From CAYJAD01 sp964369995 (GTDB lineage Bacteria > Desulfobacterota > Desulfovibrionia > Desulfovibrionales > Desulfovibrionaceae), in the NCBI GenBank assembly GCA_964369995.1, contig CAYJHH010000046.1, positions 1 to 19,958 on the forward strand: DNA of 19,958 nt. Reading direction: 5' to 3'. A program made the translations under genes and the position numbers. The notes below the pieces were generated by a model that was not told where the DNA came from, made no database searches, and saw only the letters and a list, made by a program, of their open reading frames with translations. Position 1 is the first letter of the stretch. The number at the start of each line of letters is the position of its first letter. Below are positions 13,998-19,958 of the stretch, one piece after another.

Positions 13998-14053
13998 TTA
14001 TGTAGGTGAACCTGAAAACGTATTTTTATATATTTGCAGGTTCGCCTACATAA
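13998..14053. repeat. 17-bp inverted repeat with AT-rich loop
   Basis: TTATGTAGGTGAACCTG (13998-14014) pairs with CAGGTTCGCCTACATAA (14037-14053) at all 17 positions, one of them G-T. The 22-base spacer is almost pure A/T. Each arm carries an AGGT...CCT half-palindrome. It lies in the 284-base gap between lolA and gntR. No T-run follows on either strand, so it is not a plain terminator; it may be an operator pair, an RNA 3'-end structure or a small mobile repeat. Confidence 0.7.
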
Positions 14054-14104
14054 TCGGCATGACGTGTTTTTGTTTACGTCTTGTGCTTAACAAAAAACTT
14101 TTTC

Positions 14105-14119
14105 ATGGCGGCAGGCCAT
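14105..14119 (-). terminator. Weak terminator candidate after lolA
   Basis: ATGGC (14105-14109) pairs with GCCAT (14115-14119) around a 5-base loop. On the minus strand it is followed, after six bases, by TTTTTT. A further imperfect stem GAGCTGT/ACGGCTC lies between it and the lolA stop. Together they could end the ftsK-lolA transcript, but each is weak. Confidence 0.3.
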
Positions 14120-14166
14120 AAGGGAGCTGTGTCTGAAAATGGTAACGGCTCTTGTGTTACTTAATT

Positions 14167-14796
14167 TTATTGGCGCATGCCATTTTCCACATCCACTCCC
14201 TTGGGCGGGGTGAAGGTGAAGGTGTTTTTGTCCAATGTTTTATTAAGTTCCACCTTGGTGAAGGCCAGGGTATTGCTATTGCCATAAAAGTCGATGATGC
14301 TGGCTTTGCGTATAAGGTTTTGGTTATCCACCCAAATAATGGCTTCTACCATGTCTGGCGTGGGCTCATGTGGGTAGAGGACAAGTTTGGTATTGTCACC
14401 GTCTTTTCCCATATTTTTTACGGCAAAATCTTTACTGAGCTCTGCTTGTCCGGTGATAACTTGTACCAAGGGGCGTGAGCCTTCTACAATGTCTGGCTCA
14501 TAGGTATAGGCTACTTCTTCTTCGGGTAAATAATTCCAGACCATATCTTTGCCAATAAGTAAGAGTTCTGGGTGTGGCGCTTTGGTTTCCCAGCGTACGA
14601 GAAAGGGTTTGCTAAAAAGCAATTGGCCTGAGCGCTTTTGTACAGCGCCGCTTTCTTTATGGGCAAGTTCTTGTTCAAAAGTGGTGCTGATGCTATTAAT
14701 TTGTTGATATTTTTTTTGAATTTTTTGTTCTAAACTTGCGGCGTGAGCTGTGGCTGAGAGGAGTAGAACACTTATGGCTATACATATTTTTTTCAT
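14167..14796 (-). CDS. lolA: Outer-membrane lipoprotein carrier protein LolA
   Basis: LolA ferries lipoproteins across the periplasm from LolCDE to the outer membrane. The 209-residue precursor has a signal peptide (MKKICIAISVLLLSATAHA, residues 1-19) with an AHA-A cleavage site. The mature part has the family layout: a helix with QKKYQQINSISTTFEQ, SGQLLFSKPFLVRWE, the strand-loop LLLIGKDMVWNYLPEEEV, and GNSNTLAFTKVELN near the end. AAGGA precedes the ATG. It lies 117 bases after ftsK, the usual ftsK-lolA order, and its presence confirms an outer membrane carrying lipoproteins such as BamD. Confidence 0.92.
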   Translation of the reverse strand: MKKICIAISVLLLSATAHAASLEQKIQKKYQQINSISTTFEQELAHKESGAVQKRSGQLLFSKPFLVRWETKAPHPELLLIGKDMVWNYLPEEEVAYTYEPDIVEGSRPLVQVITGQAELSKDFAVKNMGKDGDNTKLVLYPHEPTPDMVEAIIWVDNQNLIRKASIIDFYGNSNTLAFTKVELNKTLDKNTFTFTPPKGVDVENGMRQ

Positions 14797-14833
14797 ATTT
14801 TATTCCTTACGTAGGCGCCTTATGAAAAGCGCG

Positions 14834-14891
14834 TTTTGAGGGGGGTCTGGGGGGAACTTTTTGGCGCTAGCAAAAGTTCCCCCCAGAAAAA
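14834..14891 (+). repeat. Hairpin repeat A (perfect 16-bp stem) between ftsK and lolA
   Basis: TCTGGGGGGAACTTTT (14846-14861) is the exact reverse complement of AAAAGTTCCCCCCAGA (14872-14887) around a 10-base loop. It is preceded by TTTTGAGGGGGG and ends in CCCCAGAAAAA. No T-run follows the stem on the minus strand, so it is not a standard terminator of ftsK. The flanks match element B at 17475-17550 in the opposite orientation, indicating a repeat family. Confidence 0.7.
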
Positions 14892-14894
14892 TCT

Positions 14895-14918
14895 CAGAAA
14901 ACTATCCAGAAAACTATC
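14895..14918. repeat. Tandem 12-bp duplication at the ftsK stop codon
   Basis: CAGAAAACTATC occurs twice in direct succession, at 14895-14906 and 14907-14918. The ftsK stop (14914-14916) falls in the second copy. It looks like a recent slippage duplication with no effect on the protein. Confidence 0.7.
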
Positions 14919-17439
14919 TTATAACACTACGCGGCTTACTGCCATCGGCTGGGCCAATAATGCCATCGCGCTCCAATTGTTCCATGAGCACCGCAGCTCT
15001 ATTAAAGCCAATGCGAAAACGCCTTTGCACCAAAGAAATGGAAGCTTTGCCTTGCTCTTCCACAAAGGCGCGTACTTGAGGATAGAGAGAATCATCGCTG
15101 TTATCGCCAAGGCTGGCGGCGGCAGCTTCATTTTGCTCTTGTCCCCAATTGGCAAAGTCAACCTTATATCTGGGCGGAGATTGGCGCTTCCAATGCGCCA
15201 CCACGGCTTGTACTTCTTCATCAGGCACAAAGGGGCCGTGCAAGCGCATGAGGCGCCCGCCATTGGGCTTATACAGCATGTCCCCTTTGCCCAAGAGGTG
15301 TTCTGCTCCCACCATATCTAAAATGGTGCGTGAGTCATGCTTACTGGTCACTTGAAAAGAAATACGGCTGGGGAAGTTGGCCTTAATAATACCTGTGACC
15401 ACGTCCACGGAGGGGCGCTGTGTGGCCAATATCATATGAATACCGGCAGCGCGCGCCAATTGTGCCAAACGCACAATGCTTGTTTCCACTTCGCGGGCGG
15501 CAGTAAGCATAAGGTCTGCTAATTCGTCAATGATAATAACAAGGTAGGGCAGGGGGTCGAGTTCTGCCAATTCAGGGGGCTTGTTGTGGCCAAAATCCTT
15601 CAATTTTTGATTATAGCTGGTGATATTACGCACGCCCACACGCGCCATGGATTCGTAGCGCTTATCCATTTCGGCTACGGCCCATTCAAGGGCTGTTTTG
15701 GCATATTGCATTTCTGTTACCACGGGATGCACCAAATGCGGCAAATCGGCATAGACAGCCATTTCGATACGCTTGGGGTCGATGAGGAGTAGTTGCATAT
15801 CCTCGGGCTGTGTGGTGTAGAGCAAGCTCATAAGAATGGTATTAAGCCCAACGCTCTTTCCTGCACCTGTGGCACCGGCCACCAAAAGGTGCGGCATTTT
15901 AGAAAGCTCTGCCACAAAAGGCTTACCGGCAATATTTTTACCAAGCACCATATTTAAAGGGCCGCCGGCGTCGGTAAAGGCTTTAGATTCCAAAATTTCT
16001 CTAAAATTTACCATGTCGCGGTGCACATTTGGAATTTCAATACCCACGGTGTCCGAACCGGGTATGGGCGCTTGAATGCGTATGGCCAAAGCTTTAAGGG
16101 CTAGGGCTATATCATCAGTGAGGTTGGCAATACGGTTTACCCGAATACCTGCGGCAGGGCGAAATTCATACATGGTAACCACAGGCCCTGGGGTGATGCG
16201 CACCAGTTCCCCTTGGATACCAAAGTCTGCCAAGCAAGTGACTAAAGATTCCCCTTTTTTCTCCATTTCACCGCGCGCTGTGGGGGAAGAGGGGCTAGCG
16301 CTTTGCAGCAAATCCAGAGAGGGAAAAGCGTACTTTGTTTTTATTCCGGCGGCGGCTTGCGGCGCCACATGGCTTGCTGTGGATTTAGGCGCAGGCGGTG
16401 GCGGCGGCGTGATGATGGGGGCCGATGGCGTTTTGTTTACTTGCGTACTTTTAGAGCCATGGTCATGGGCAGAGTCTTCGTCATATTCTGCGTCATCATA
16501 CTCTGTATCGTCATACTCTGTGTCATGAGGGTACGTTTCGTCATAATCATCATAGCTTTCTAGCTTATCATCATACTGATCATAGTCATTTTCTTTGCCA
16601 TGGTCGTCGTCATGATCTTGTTCATGTTTTTGACCATGCGCATTCGAAGATGTATTTTCAGCGTAACTAGAGTCAATATACGGAGCCGCAGCGCCGGATG
16701 AAGCCTGCTTTTTGGACTTTTTCTTAGGAGGCACTATACGAATATGAGGATCGTCTGTACTTTCGTCATGGGGGGAAACTCCCTCCACATCGTAGATTTC
16801 CGGCATGCTTTTGTGCTCAGGTTTGGATTTCATTTTATCCATAATACCCTTGGCACTGGGGAGAGCCGGCATTTTAAATTCCGGTAGGGCCGGCATATGT
16901 ACGGCAGAAATACGTGTTTGGCATAGGCTTTTTATTTTACGGCATACATTAAGCCAGGAAATACCGAAGGTAAGCTGTGTGGCCATGGTAAAAAGAAAAA
17001 ACCATAAAATGACCGAGCCCCAATAGCTGAGCAGAGAGGAAGCATGTTCATACAAGGTGGCACCCACCATGCCGCCGCCGTAAATTTCGCCCAGTTGAAT
17101 ATCCCAAGCAGCGCCAATGAAGAGAAGGCAAATGGTAAGCAAAAAATAACCTAACCAGCGCCACCAGACCAGTTCATAGGCCGGCACAATGCAGGCTATA
17201 CCCACGGCGCTGAAGACCAGAGGCCAAACATAGGCTGCAATGCCAAAAAGATCGCTCAAGGTTCCTGAAATATAGGCGCCAAGCTTTCCGGCATAGTTTT
17301 GCACCATGCCATCATCACTGAGTACATGATTTAAGCTAGGGTCCACTTGTGAGTGCGTGACTAAGCTCAGTAAGATGAAAAGGCCTAAAAAGACAAGGAA
17401 GTATCCCGTAAAGTCACGGGCAAGATTGCGCGGTTCCGT
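14914..17439 (-). CDS. ftsK: DNA translocase FtsK (apparent ACG start)
   Basis: FtsK anchors at the septum and pumps DNA to resolve chromosome dimers at division. From position 17439 it has 841 residues. TM1 is at about 11-27 and three more membrane segments reach residue ~165, then comes a linker (about 170-370) with an Asp/Tyr/His-rich tract. The motor has Walker A GATGAGKS (522-529) and Walker B YLVIIIDELADLM (632-644). The C-terminal gamma winged helix (about 783-841) includes SISLVQRRFRIGFNRAAVLME. The first ordinary start is GTG 17346, which would drop TM1 and put DPSLNH, normally periplasmic after TM1, at the N-terminus. The frame stays open to 17511 without ATG, GTG or TTG. ACG 17439 sits seven bases after GGAGGG and gives MEPRNLARDFTGYFLVF, so a rare ACG start or an ATG-to-ACG change is inferred. 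Confidence 0.9.
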   Translation of the reverse strand, partial: TEPRNLARDFTGYFLVFLGLFILLSLVTHSQVDPSLNHVLSDDGMVQNYAGKLGAYISGTLSDLFGIAAYVWPLVFSAVGIACIVPAYELVWWRWLGYFLLTICLLFIGAAWDIQLGEIYGGGMVGATLYEHASSLLSYWGSVILWFFLFTMATQLTFGISWLNVCRKIKSLCQTRISAVHMPALPEFKMPALPSAKGIMDKMKSKPEHKSMPEIYDVEGVSPHDESTDDPHIRIVPPKKKSKKQASSGAAAPYIDSSYAENTSSNAHGQKHEQDHDDDHGKENDYDQYDDKLESYDDYDETYPHDTEYDDTEYDDAEYDEDSAHDHGSKSTQVNKTPSAPIITPPPPPAPKSTASHVAPQAAAGIKTKYAFPSLDLLQSASPSSPTARGEMEKKGESLVTCLADFGIQGELVRITPGPVVTMYEFRPAAGIRVNRIANLTDDIALALKALAIRIQAPIPGSDTVGIEIPNVHRDMVNFREILESKAFTDAGGPLNMVLGKNIAGKPFVAELSKMPHLLVAGATGAGKSVGLNTILMSLLYTTQPEDMQLLLIDPKRIEMAVYADLPHLVHPVVTEMQYAKTALEWAVAEMDKRYESMARVGVRNITSYNQKLKDFGHNKPPELAELDPLPYLVIIIDELADLMLTAAREVETSIVRLAQLARAAGIHMILATQRPSVDVVTGIIKANFPSRISFQVTSKHDSRTILDMVGAEHLLGKGDMLYKPNGGRLMRLHGPFVPDEEVQAVVAHWKRQSPPRYKVDFANWGQEQNEAAAASLGDNSDDSLYPQVRAFVEEQGKASISLVQRRFRIGFNRAAVLMEQLERDGIIGPADGSKPRSVIR
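16480..16560 (-). repeat. Short in-frame repeats encoding the acidic FtsK linker
   Basis: Near-identical 12-15 base units (GTCATACTCTGT-type on the plus strand) encode TEYDDTEYDDAEYDE on the minus strand, next to YDQYDD and SYDDYDE. The tract is an acidic, Tyr-rich part of the disordered linker between the membrane domain and the motor. Confidence 0.6.
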
Positions 17440-17474
17440 AAAAATACCCTCCGGTGTTCCTATTGGTGGCGTGC

Positions 17475-17550
17475 TTTTTCTGGGGGAGGAAATTTTTTTA
17501 GGAAAAATCCTTTAAAAGTGAGTCCGTCCCAGACTCTCTCCCTCAAAAAA
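17475..17550 (-). repeat. Hairpin repeat B upstream of ftsK, related to element A
   Basis: Read on the minus strand this begins TTTTTTGAGGG and passes through GTCTGGGACGG and ACTTTT. It ends TTTCCTCCCCCAGAAAAA, matching the order and ends of element A at 14834-14891 (plus strand) with a diverged centre. Inner stems are GAGTC/GACTC (17520-17524/17532-17536) and AGGA/TCCT (17500-17503/17508-17511). It lies in the ftsK 5' leader. Confidence 0.5.
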
Positions 17551-17635
17551 CAAGTGAATAGCTTTGGATGGTTAACTGAAATGCTTTTTAAGTGAAGAGT
17601 TTTGTAGTTGTGGTTTATTACTTTAATATATAATC
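17551..17635. other. AT-rich spacer in the ftsK leader
   Basis: This stretch, part of the 325-base gap between efp and the ftsK start, is AT-rich. Apart from the possible -10 box at 17620-17625 I see no reading frame or further structure in it. Confidence 0.4.
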
Positions 17636-17648
17636 ATAAATAGTTCAA
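17620..17648 (-). promoter_or_regulatory. Possible ftsK promoter overlapping the 130-bp palindrome
   Basis: On the minus strand TTGAAC (17648-17643) is followed after 17 bases by TAAAGT (17625-17620), each matching four of six consensus bases. The -35 box lies inside the left arm of the palindrome at 17636-17765. The leader to the ACG start would be about 175 bases and includes repeat B. Confidence 0.4.
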
Positions 17649-17765
17649 AAAGGGGGCAGATGCAAGGCAGGCGTAGTTTTTTGCGGCGGGAGTGTATAAG
17701 AACATACTCGACCAAAGCAAAAAACAAGCCTAACGTAGCAGGTACCCCCTTTTTGAGCTATTTAT
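17636..17765. repeat. 130-bp imperfect palindrome (giant hairpin) downstream of efp
   Basis: The outer arms 17636-17656 and 17745-17765 pair over 21 bases with one G-U, ending in GGGGG/CCCCC. Inside, on nearly the same axis, TGC pairs with GCA (17661-17663/17738-17740). AGGC pairs with GCCT, TTTTTTGC with GCAAAAAA (17677-17684/17717-17724), and GAGT with ACTC (17690-17693/17706-17709). The tip is AAGA. Five T follow the G/C block on either strand, so the outer part can act as a two-way terminator for aroQ-efp. The right arm takes in the first base of the efp stop codon. Such long, semi-conserved stems are typical of dispersed intergenic repeats; that is inferred. Confidence 0.75.
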
Positions 17766-18325
17766 TAAGATTCGCGACCAAGATATTCTTTGGTGCGTGT
17801 ATCTACTTTAACTCTATTGCCTTCGTTAACAAATAAAGGTACTTGAATAACAAGGCCAGTTTCTAATGTGGCAGGCTTGGTGACGTTAGAAACCGTATCT
17901 CCCTTGGCGCCGGGTTCGGTTTGGGTTACTGTAAGCACAAGGGATACAGGGATTTCAATGTCAATGGGCTGCTCATTATAAAGAAGCACGCTACATTCTT
18001 GACCGTCTTTTAAGAAACCGGACTTACCATCGGTGGAAGCTGCGCTGATTTGCAATTGCTCATAGGTGGTCATATCCATGAATACCAATTCATCCCCTTC
18101 ATGATACAAAAATTGCATATCGCGCGTTTCAAGGTTGGGGCGTTCTACTTTTTCACCGGAGCGGAAGGTGTTGTCCACCACGCGGCCGTTTAAGATGTTA
18201 CGCAATTTTGTACGCACCATGGCGCCGCCTTTGCCTGGCTTAAAGTGCTGAAATTCAACTATTTCATAGGGAGTGCCGTCGATTTCGATTTTCAGGCCTC
18301 TTTTAAAATCTGTGGTTGAATACAT
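17765..18325 (-). CDS. efp: Translation elongation factor P
   Basis: EF-P binds ribosomes stalled on polyproline and restores peptide-bond formation. The 186-residue protein shows the three-domain layout: an N-terminal KOW-like domain beginning MYSTTDFKRGLKIEIDG, with the tip loop KPGKGGAMV carrying the modifiable Lys at 32. The middle OB domain contains MQFLYHEGDELVFMD, and the C-terminal OB domain carries the EF-P signature (TKPATLETGLVIQVPLFV, EGNRVKVDTRTKEYLGR). The loop keeps Lys, so EpmA/EpmB-type modification is possible, but those genes are not here. AGGAG overlaps the aroQ stop and the gap is eight bases, so aroQ and efp are coupled. Confidence 0.97.
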   Translation of the reverse strand: MYSTTDFKRGLKIEIDGTPYEIVEFQHFKPGKGGAMVRTKLRNILNGRVVDNTFRSGEKVERPNLETRDMQFLYHEGDELVFMDMTTYEQLQISAASTDGKSGFLKDGQECSVLLYNEQPIDIEIPVSLVLTVTQTEPGAKGDTVSNVTKPATLETGLVIQVPLFVNEGNRVKVDTRTKEYLGRES

Positions 18326-18333
18326 AAAAACTC

Positions 18334-18783
18334 CTATTTTTTAATATATGACGCCAAGGCTTGTACACCAAGGGCGTAACTTTGAATACCAAATCCTGCT
18401 ATAACGCCAATGACATGGCGCCCAATGAAGCTTTTTTGGCGTATTTCTTCTTCACGCGCCAGCACATTACTAATATGAACTTCCACGCAAGGCACGCCAA
18501 TCCAGGCGAGGCAATCAGCCAAGGCTAAACTTGTGTGGGTAAAGGCGCCGGCATTAAGCACTACGCCGTCTGTTCCGTCATGGCGAGCGGCTTCTAATCT
18601 GTCTATCAGCGCCCCTTCATGATTGGATTGGAAAAAATCCAATTGAATTTCATGCGCCTTATGGGGCATGAGTTCTTGTACGGCGCCGGGAATGGCTTCT
18701 AGGCCATCATGGCCATAAATTTCTGGTTGTCTTTGCCCAAGGGATTTAAGATTTGGGCCATTCATTATGAGAATTTTAAGCAT
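18334..18783 (-). CDS. aroQ: 3-dehydroquinate dehydratase, type II
   Basis: This cytosolic enzyme dehydrates 3-dehydroquinate to 3-dehydroshikimate in the shikimate pathway. At 149 residues it has the normal type II length. Visible are MNGPNLKSLGQRQPEIYG with lid Arg18 and catalytic Tyr23, FFQSNHEGALID (50-61), NAGAFTHTSLALAD and VEVHISNVLAREEEIRQKSFI. Two positions differ from the usual form: Lys-Ser in NLKSLG where NLNLLG is common, and NAGAF for NPGAY. Neither removes a catalytic residue. The ribosome-binding site is weak (GGTG). It is the first gene of an aroQ-efp pair under a promoter at 18845-18872. Confidence 0.95.
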   Translation of the reverse strand: MLKILIMNGPNLKSLGQRQPEIYGHDGLEAIPGAVQELMPHKAHEIQLDFFQSNHEGALIDRLEAARHDGTDGVVLNAGAFTHTSLALADCLAWIGVPCVEVHISNVLAREEEIRQKSFIGRHVIGVIAGFGIQSYALGVQALASYIKK

Positions 18784-18821
18784 ATTTCACCATTTGCAAT
18801 TTATGGAATACAGGGCTATAA

Positions 18822-18832
18822 GTGCTTAGCAC
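18822..18832. promoter_or_regulatory. Small palindrome at the aroQ transcription start
   Basis: GTGCT-T-AGCAC is a perfect 5-1-5 palindrome a few bases after the expected start of the leftward aroQ transcript (about 18838). It may be an operator or a short leader hairpin. Confidence 0.3.
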
Positions 18833-18844
18833 GAAAGCTCAGAA

Positions 18845-18872
18845 TTTTTACTTATTGGTTTTCCTTTGTCAA
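18845..18872 (-). promoter_or_regulatory. Sigma70-type promoter of aroQ-efp
   Basis: On the minus strand a perfect TTGACA (18872-18867) is followed after 16 bases by TAAAAA (18850-18845). Transcription would start near 18838 and give a leader of about 55 bases before the aroQ ATG. Confidence 0.6.
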
Positions 18873-18916
18873 GGTAAAGTCTTGTAAGAAATTTTGAGAA
18901 GCTGAATTTGTACTCT

Positions 18917-18955
18917 TTTGGGAAAGGCATGCGTCATGTCAGAATATTTCCCAAA
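18917..18955. repeat. 9-bp inverted repeat between aroQ and engB
   Basis: TTTGGGAAA (18917-18925) and TTTCCCAAA (18947-18955) are exact reverse complements with a 21-base spacer. They lie in the divergent 264-base gap, closer to engB. No clear engB promoter stands out to the right of it. Confidence 0.5.
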
Positions 18956-19047
18956 GACGCTTCCTATAAATAGTTCTCACTAAACATACATTTTATTTTG
19001 TTAGAGTAAGAATAACCTGTCCATGACTCAGTACACTGGGGGAATAT

Positions 19048-19692
19048 ATGCAATCTCAACTCGTTTTAGAAACCACAGCTTATACTTTTGAGCAAATTAT
19101 TACCTTAGATAGTGTGCAAATAGCTTTAGCCGGACGCTCCAATGTGGGTAAATCCTCCTTGGTCAATGCTTTGGCTGGGCGTAAGTCTTTAGCTAAAACC
19201 AGTGCCACCCCGGGGAAAACGCGCTCGCTAAATTTTTATCATGTGGAACCCGATGATTTTTACGTGGTGGATTTACCAGGCTATGGCTATGCCAAATGTA
19301 GCAAGACGGAGCGCAATGCTTGGGGCAAGCTTATGCAGCGCTACTTGGTGGGTTGTCACTCCCTTAAGGCCTTGGTGATTTTGCTTGATTGTCGCTTGCC
19401 GCCACAAAAGATTGATATCCAATTGGTGGAATTTGCCAAAAATCATGGTATTCCCTTGTTCCCCATTTTAACCAAGGCCGACAAGTGTAAACAAAAAGAG
19501 CGCGCTGAAAAACAAAAAATGTGGGCTGCGCATTTGGATGGAATGATGCCACTTGTGACCTCATCGGCCAGTCGTTTGGGGCTGGAAGCTTTATGGCAAG
19601 CTTTGCGTGATATAGCAGAAAAAGCCAAGGCAGAGGAAGGGCTTTATGAAAGCCATGATGGTCATGATGACATGGAATTTGAAGAAGAATAA
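19048..19692 (+). CDS. engB: Ribosome-assembly GTPase EngB/YsxC (YihA)
   Basis: A 214-residue cytosolic TRAFAC GTPase; relatives act in large-subunit assembly and are usually essential. The G motifs are clear: G1 GRSNVGKSS (29-37), the switch region TSATPGKTRSLNFY, G3 DLPGYGYAK (75-83), G4 TKADK (142-146), and G5-type TSSAS near residue 172. The C-terminus carries an added acidic, His/Asp/Glu-rich tail (about residues 195-214). GGGGGA lies upstream of ATG 19048. A bidirectional terminator follows 13 bases after the stop, so the gene looks monocistronic or last in its unit. Confidence 0.96.
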   Translation: MQSQLVLETTAYTFEQIITLDSVQIALAGRSNVGKSSLVNALAGRKSLAKTSATPGKTRSLNFYHVEPDDFYVVDLPGYGYAKCSKTERNAWGKLMQRYLVGCHSLKALVILLDCRLPPQKIDIQLVEFAKNHGIPLFPILTKADKCKQKERAEKQKMWAAHLDGMMPLVTSSASRLGLEALWQALRDIAEKAKAEEGLYESHDGHDDMEFEEE

Positions 19693-19705
19693 TACTTATA
19701 ATAAG

Positions 19706-19733
19706 GAAAGCCAAGGCAAATGCCTTGGCTTTC
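19706..19733. terminator. Bidirectional terminator between engB and HesB-like gene
   Basis: GAAAGCCAAGG (19706-19716) pairs perfectly with CCTTGGCTTTC (19723-19733) around a 6-base loop, where C-A/T-G bases can extend the stem further. It lies between convergent genes and carries T-rich sequence on both sides (TTTCTTC rightward, TTTCCTTATTAT leftward). Confidence 0.88.
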
Positions 19734-19740
19734 TTCATAT

Positions 19741-19958
19741 TTAGTTAGATCCGCAGGAGGAACTGCTGGAACAACCACCGCAAGAGCTTCCGCCACTAGA
19801 GGGCAAAGGCTTGGTGGGGTTAATGGCAAAGCCCATGTAGCCAAAGTCAAGGGACACGCCTTCTACTTGGGCTAAAAGTTCTTTGTTAATGCAAAATGTA
19901 AAACCATCCACGTCGAAAGAGCTATCTTCATCTGTTGGCTCATCCAGAGCCAATGCTA
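19741..19958 (-). CDS. HesB/IscA-like iron-sulfur protein, C-terminal part (5' end outside window)
   Basis: The frame is open through the right edge, so only about 72 C-terminal residues are seen. The apparent Met in a translation from 19953 is a TTG codon, and the reading ALALDEPTDEDSSF continues upstream. LALDEP-x-D-x-D, then DGFTFCINKELLAQVEGVSLDF and MGFAI, match the second half of the HesB/IscA A-type carrier fold. The end is a Gly/Ser/Cys-rich tail with four Cys (SSCGGCSSSSSCGSN), in place of the usual CGCG ending. A-type proteins bind Fe or Fe-S clusters for transfer. The other conserved Cys would lie outside the window, so metal binding is an inference. Confidence 0.7.
   Translation of the reverse strand, partial: ALALDEPTDEDSSFDVDGFTFCINKELLAQVEGVSLDFGYMGFAINPTKPLPSSGGSSCGGCSSSSSCGSN

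Noticed and set aside
16076..16528. Long forward open frame opposite ftsK
   Set aside because: It lies antisense to the well-supported FtsK motor and linker, has no ribosome-binding site of note, and its composition is a mirror of the Asp-rich linker codons.
18957..19047. Promoter for engB
   Set aside because: Several AT-rich hexamers (TATAAA, TACATT, TAGAGT) occur but none has a matching -35 at proper spacing.
1..19958. Search for phage, transposon, CRISPR, toxin-antitoxin or defence genes
   Set aside because: All sizeable genes are assigned to housekeeping, envelope or transport roles; no such gene, direct repeat array or attachment site was seen.

Overview
The window reads as an ordinary chromosomal segment from a Gram-negative bacterium of the Desulfovibrio type (Desulfobacterota). 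This is inferred from the gene complement and order (Mrp-type ATPase with a Cys-rich N-terminus, pgsA/ftsB/TPR block, aroQ-efp-ftsK-lolA block) and from protein flavour, not from any search. Outer-membrane biogenesis genes (lolA, bamD) and lipoproteins show a diderm envelope. Base composition is roughly mid-40s % GC by eye. I found no rRNA, tRNA, CRISPR array, transposase, integrase or phage gene.

Layout. 1-2359: a terminator pair, then a leftward group of a small membrane-anchored Cys protein, folK and a membrane-anchored M23 peptidase. 2681-11: 2681-6450 runs rightward with pcm, an Mrp/NBP35 ATPase, pgsA, an FtsB-like protein and a TPR protein; 6540-9926 holds a Cache-like lipoprotein, fbp and tsaD; 10063-12036 is a tight trxA-trxB-bamD operon with its own sigma70-type promoter and a strong terminator. 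12217-13876 is a leftward pair, an ACR3-like permease preceded by a GntR/FCD regulator; the permease is visibly more AT-rich than its surroundings. 14167-18783 is leftward: aroQ-efp, then ftsK-lolA. engB (ysxC) runs rightward at 19048-19692 and the 3' end of a HesB/IscA-like gene enters leftward at the right edge.

The genes are mostly housekeeping: folate (folK), aromatic amino acids (aroQ), gluconeogenesis (fbp), phospholipid (pgsA), redox (trxA/trxB), tRNA modification (tsaD), translation (efp), ribosome assembly (engB), Fe-S assembly (Mrp, HesB), protein repair (pcm), cell division and chromosome segregation (FtsB-like, ftsK), and envelope assembly (lolA, bamD, M23). No new multi-gene system is evident.

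The unusual material is mainly non-coding: a 130-bp imperfect palindrome downstream of efp; two related hairpin repeats that bracket ftsK in opposite orientation; an ftsK whose only topologically sensible start is an ACG codon behind a good ribosome-binding site; a terminator placed immediately before fbp, suggesting attenuation; a 17-bp inverted repeat between lolA and gntR; and structured intergenic DNA before pgsA and before the ACR3-like gene.
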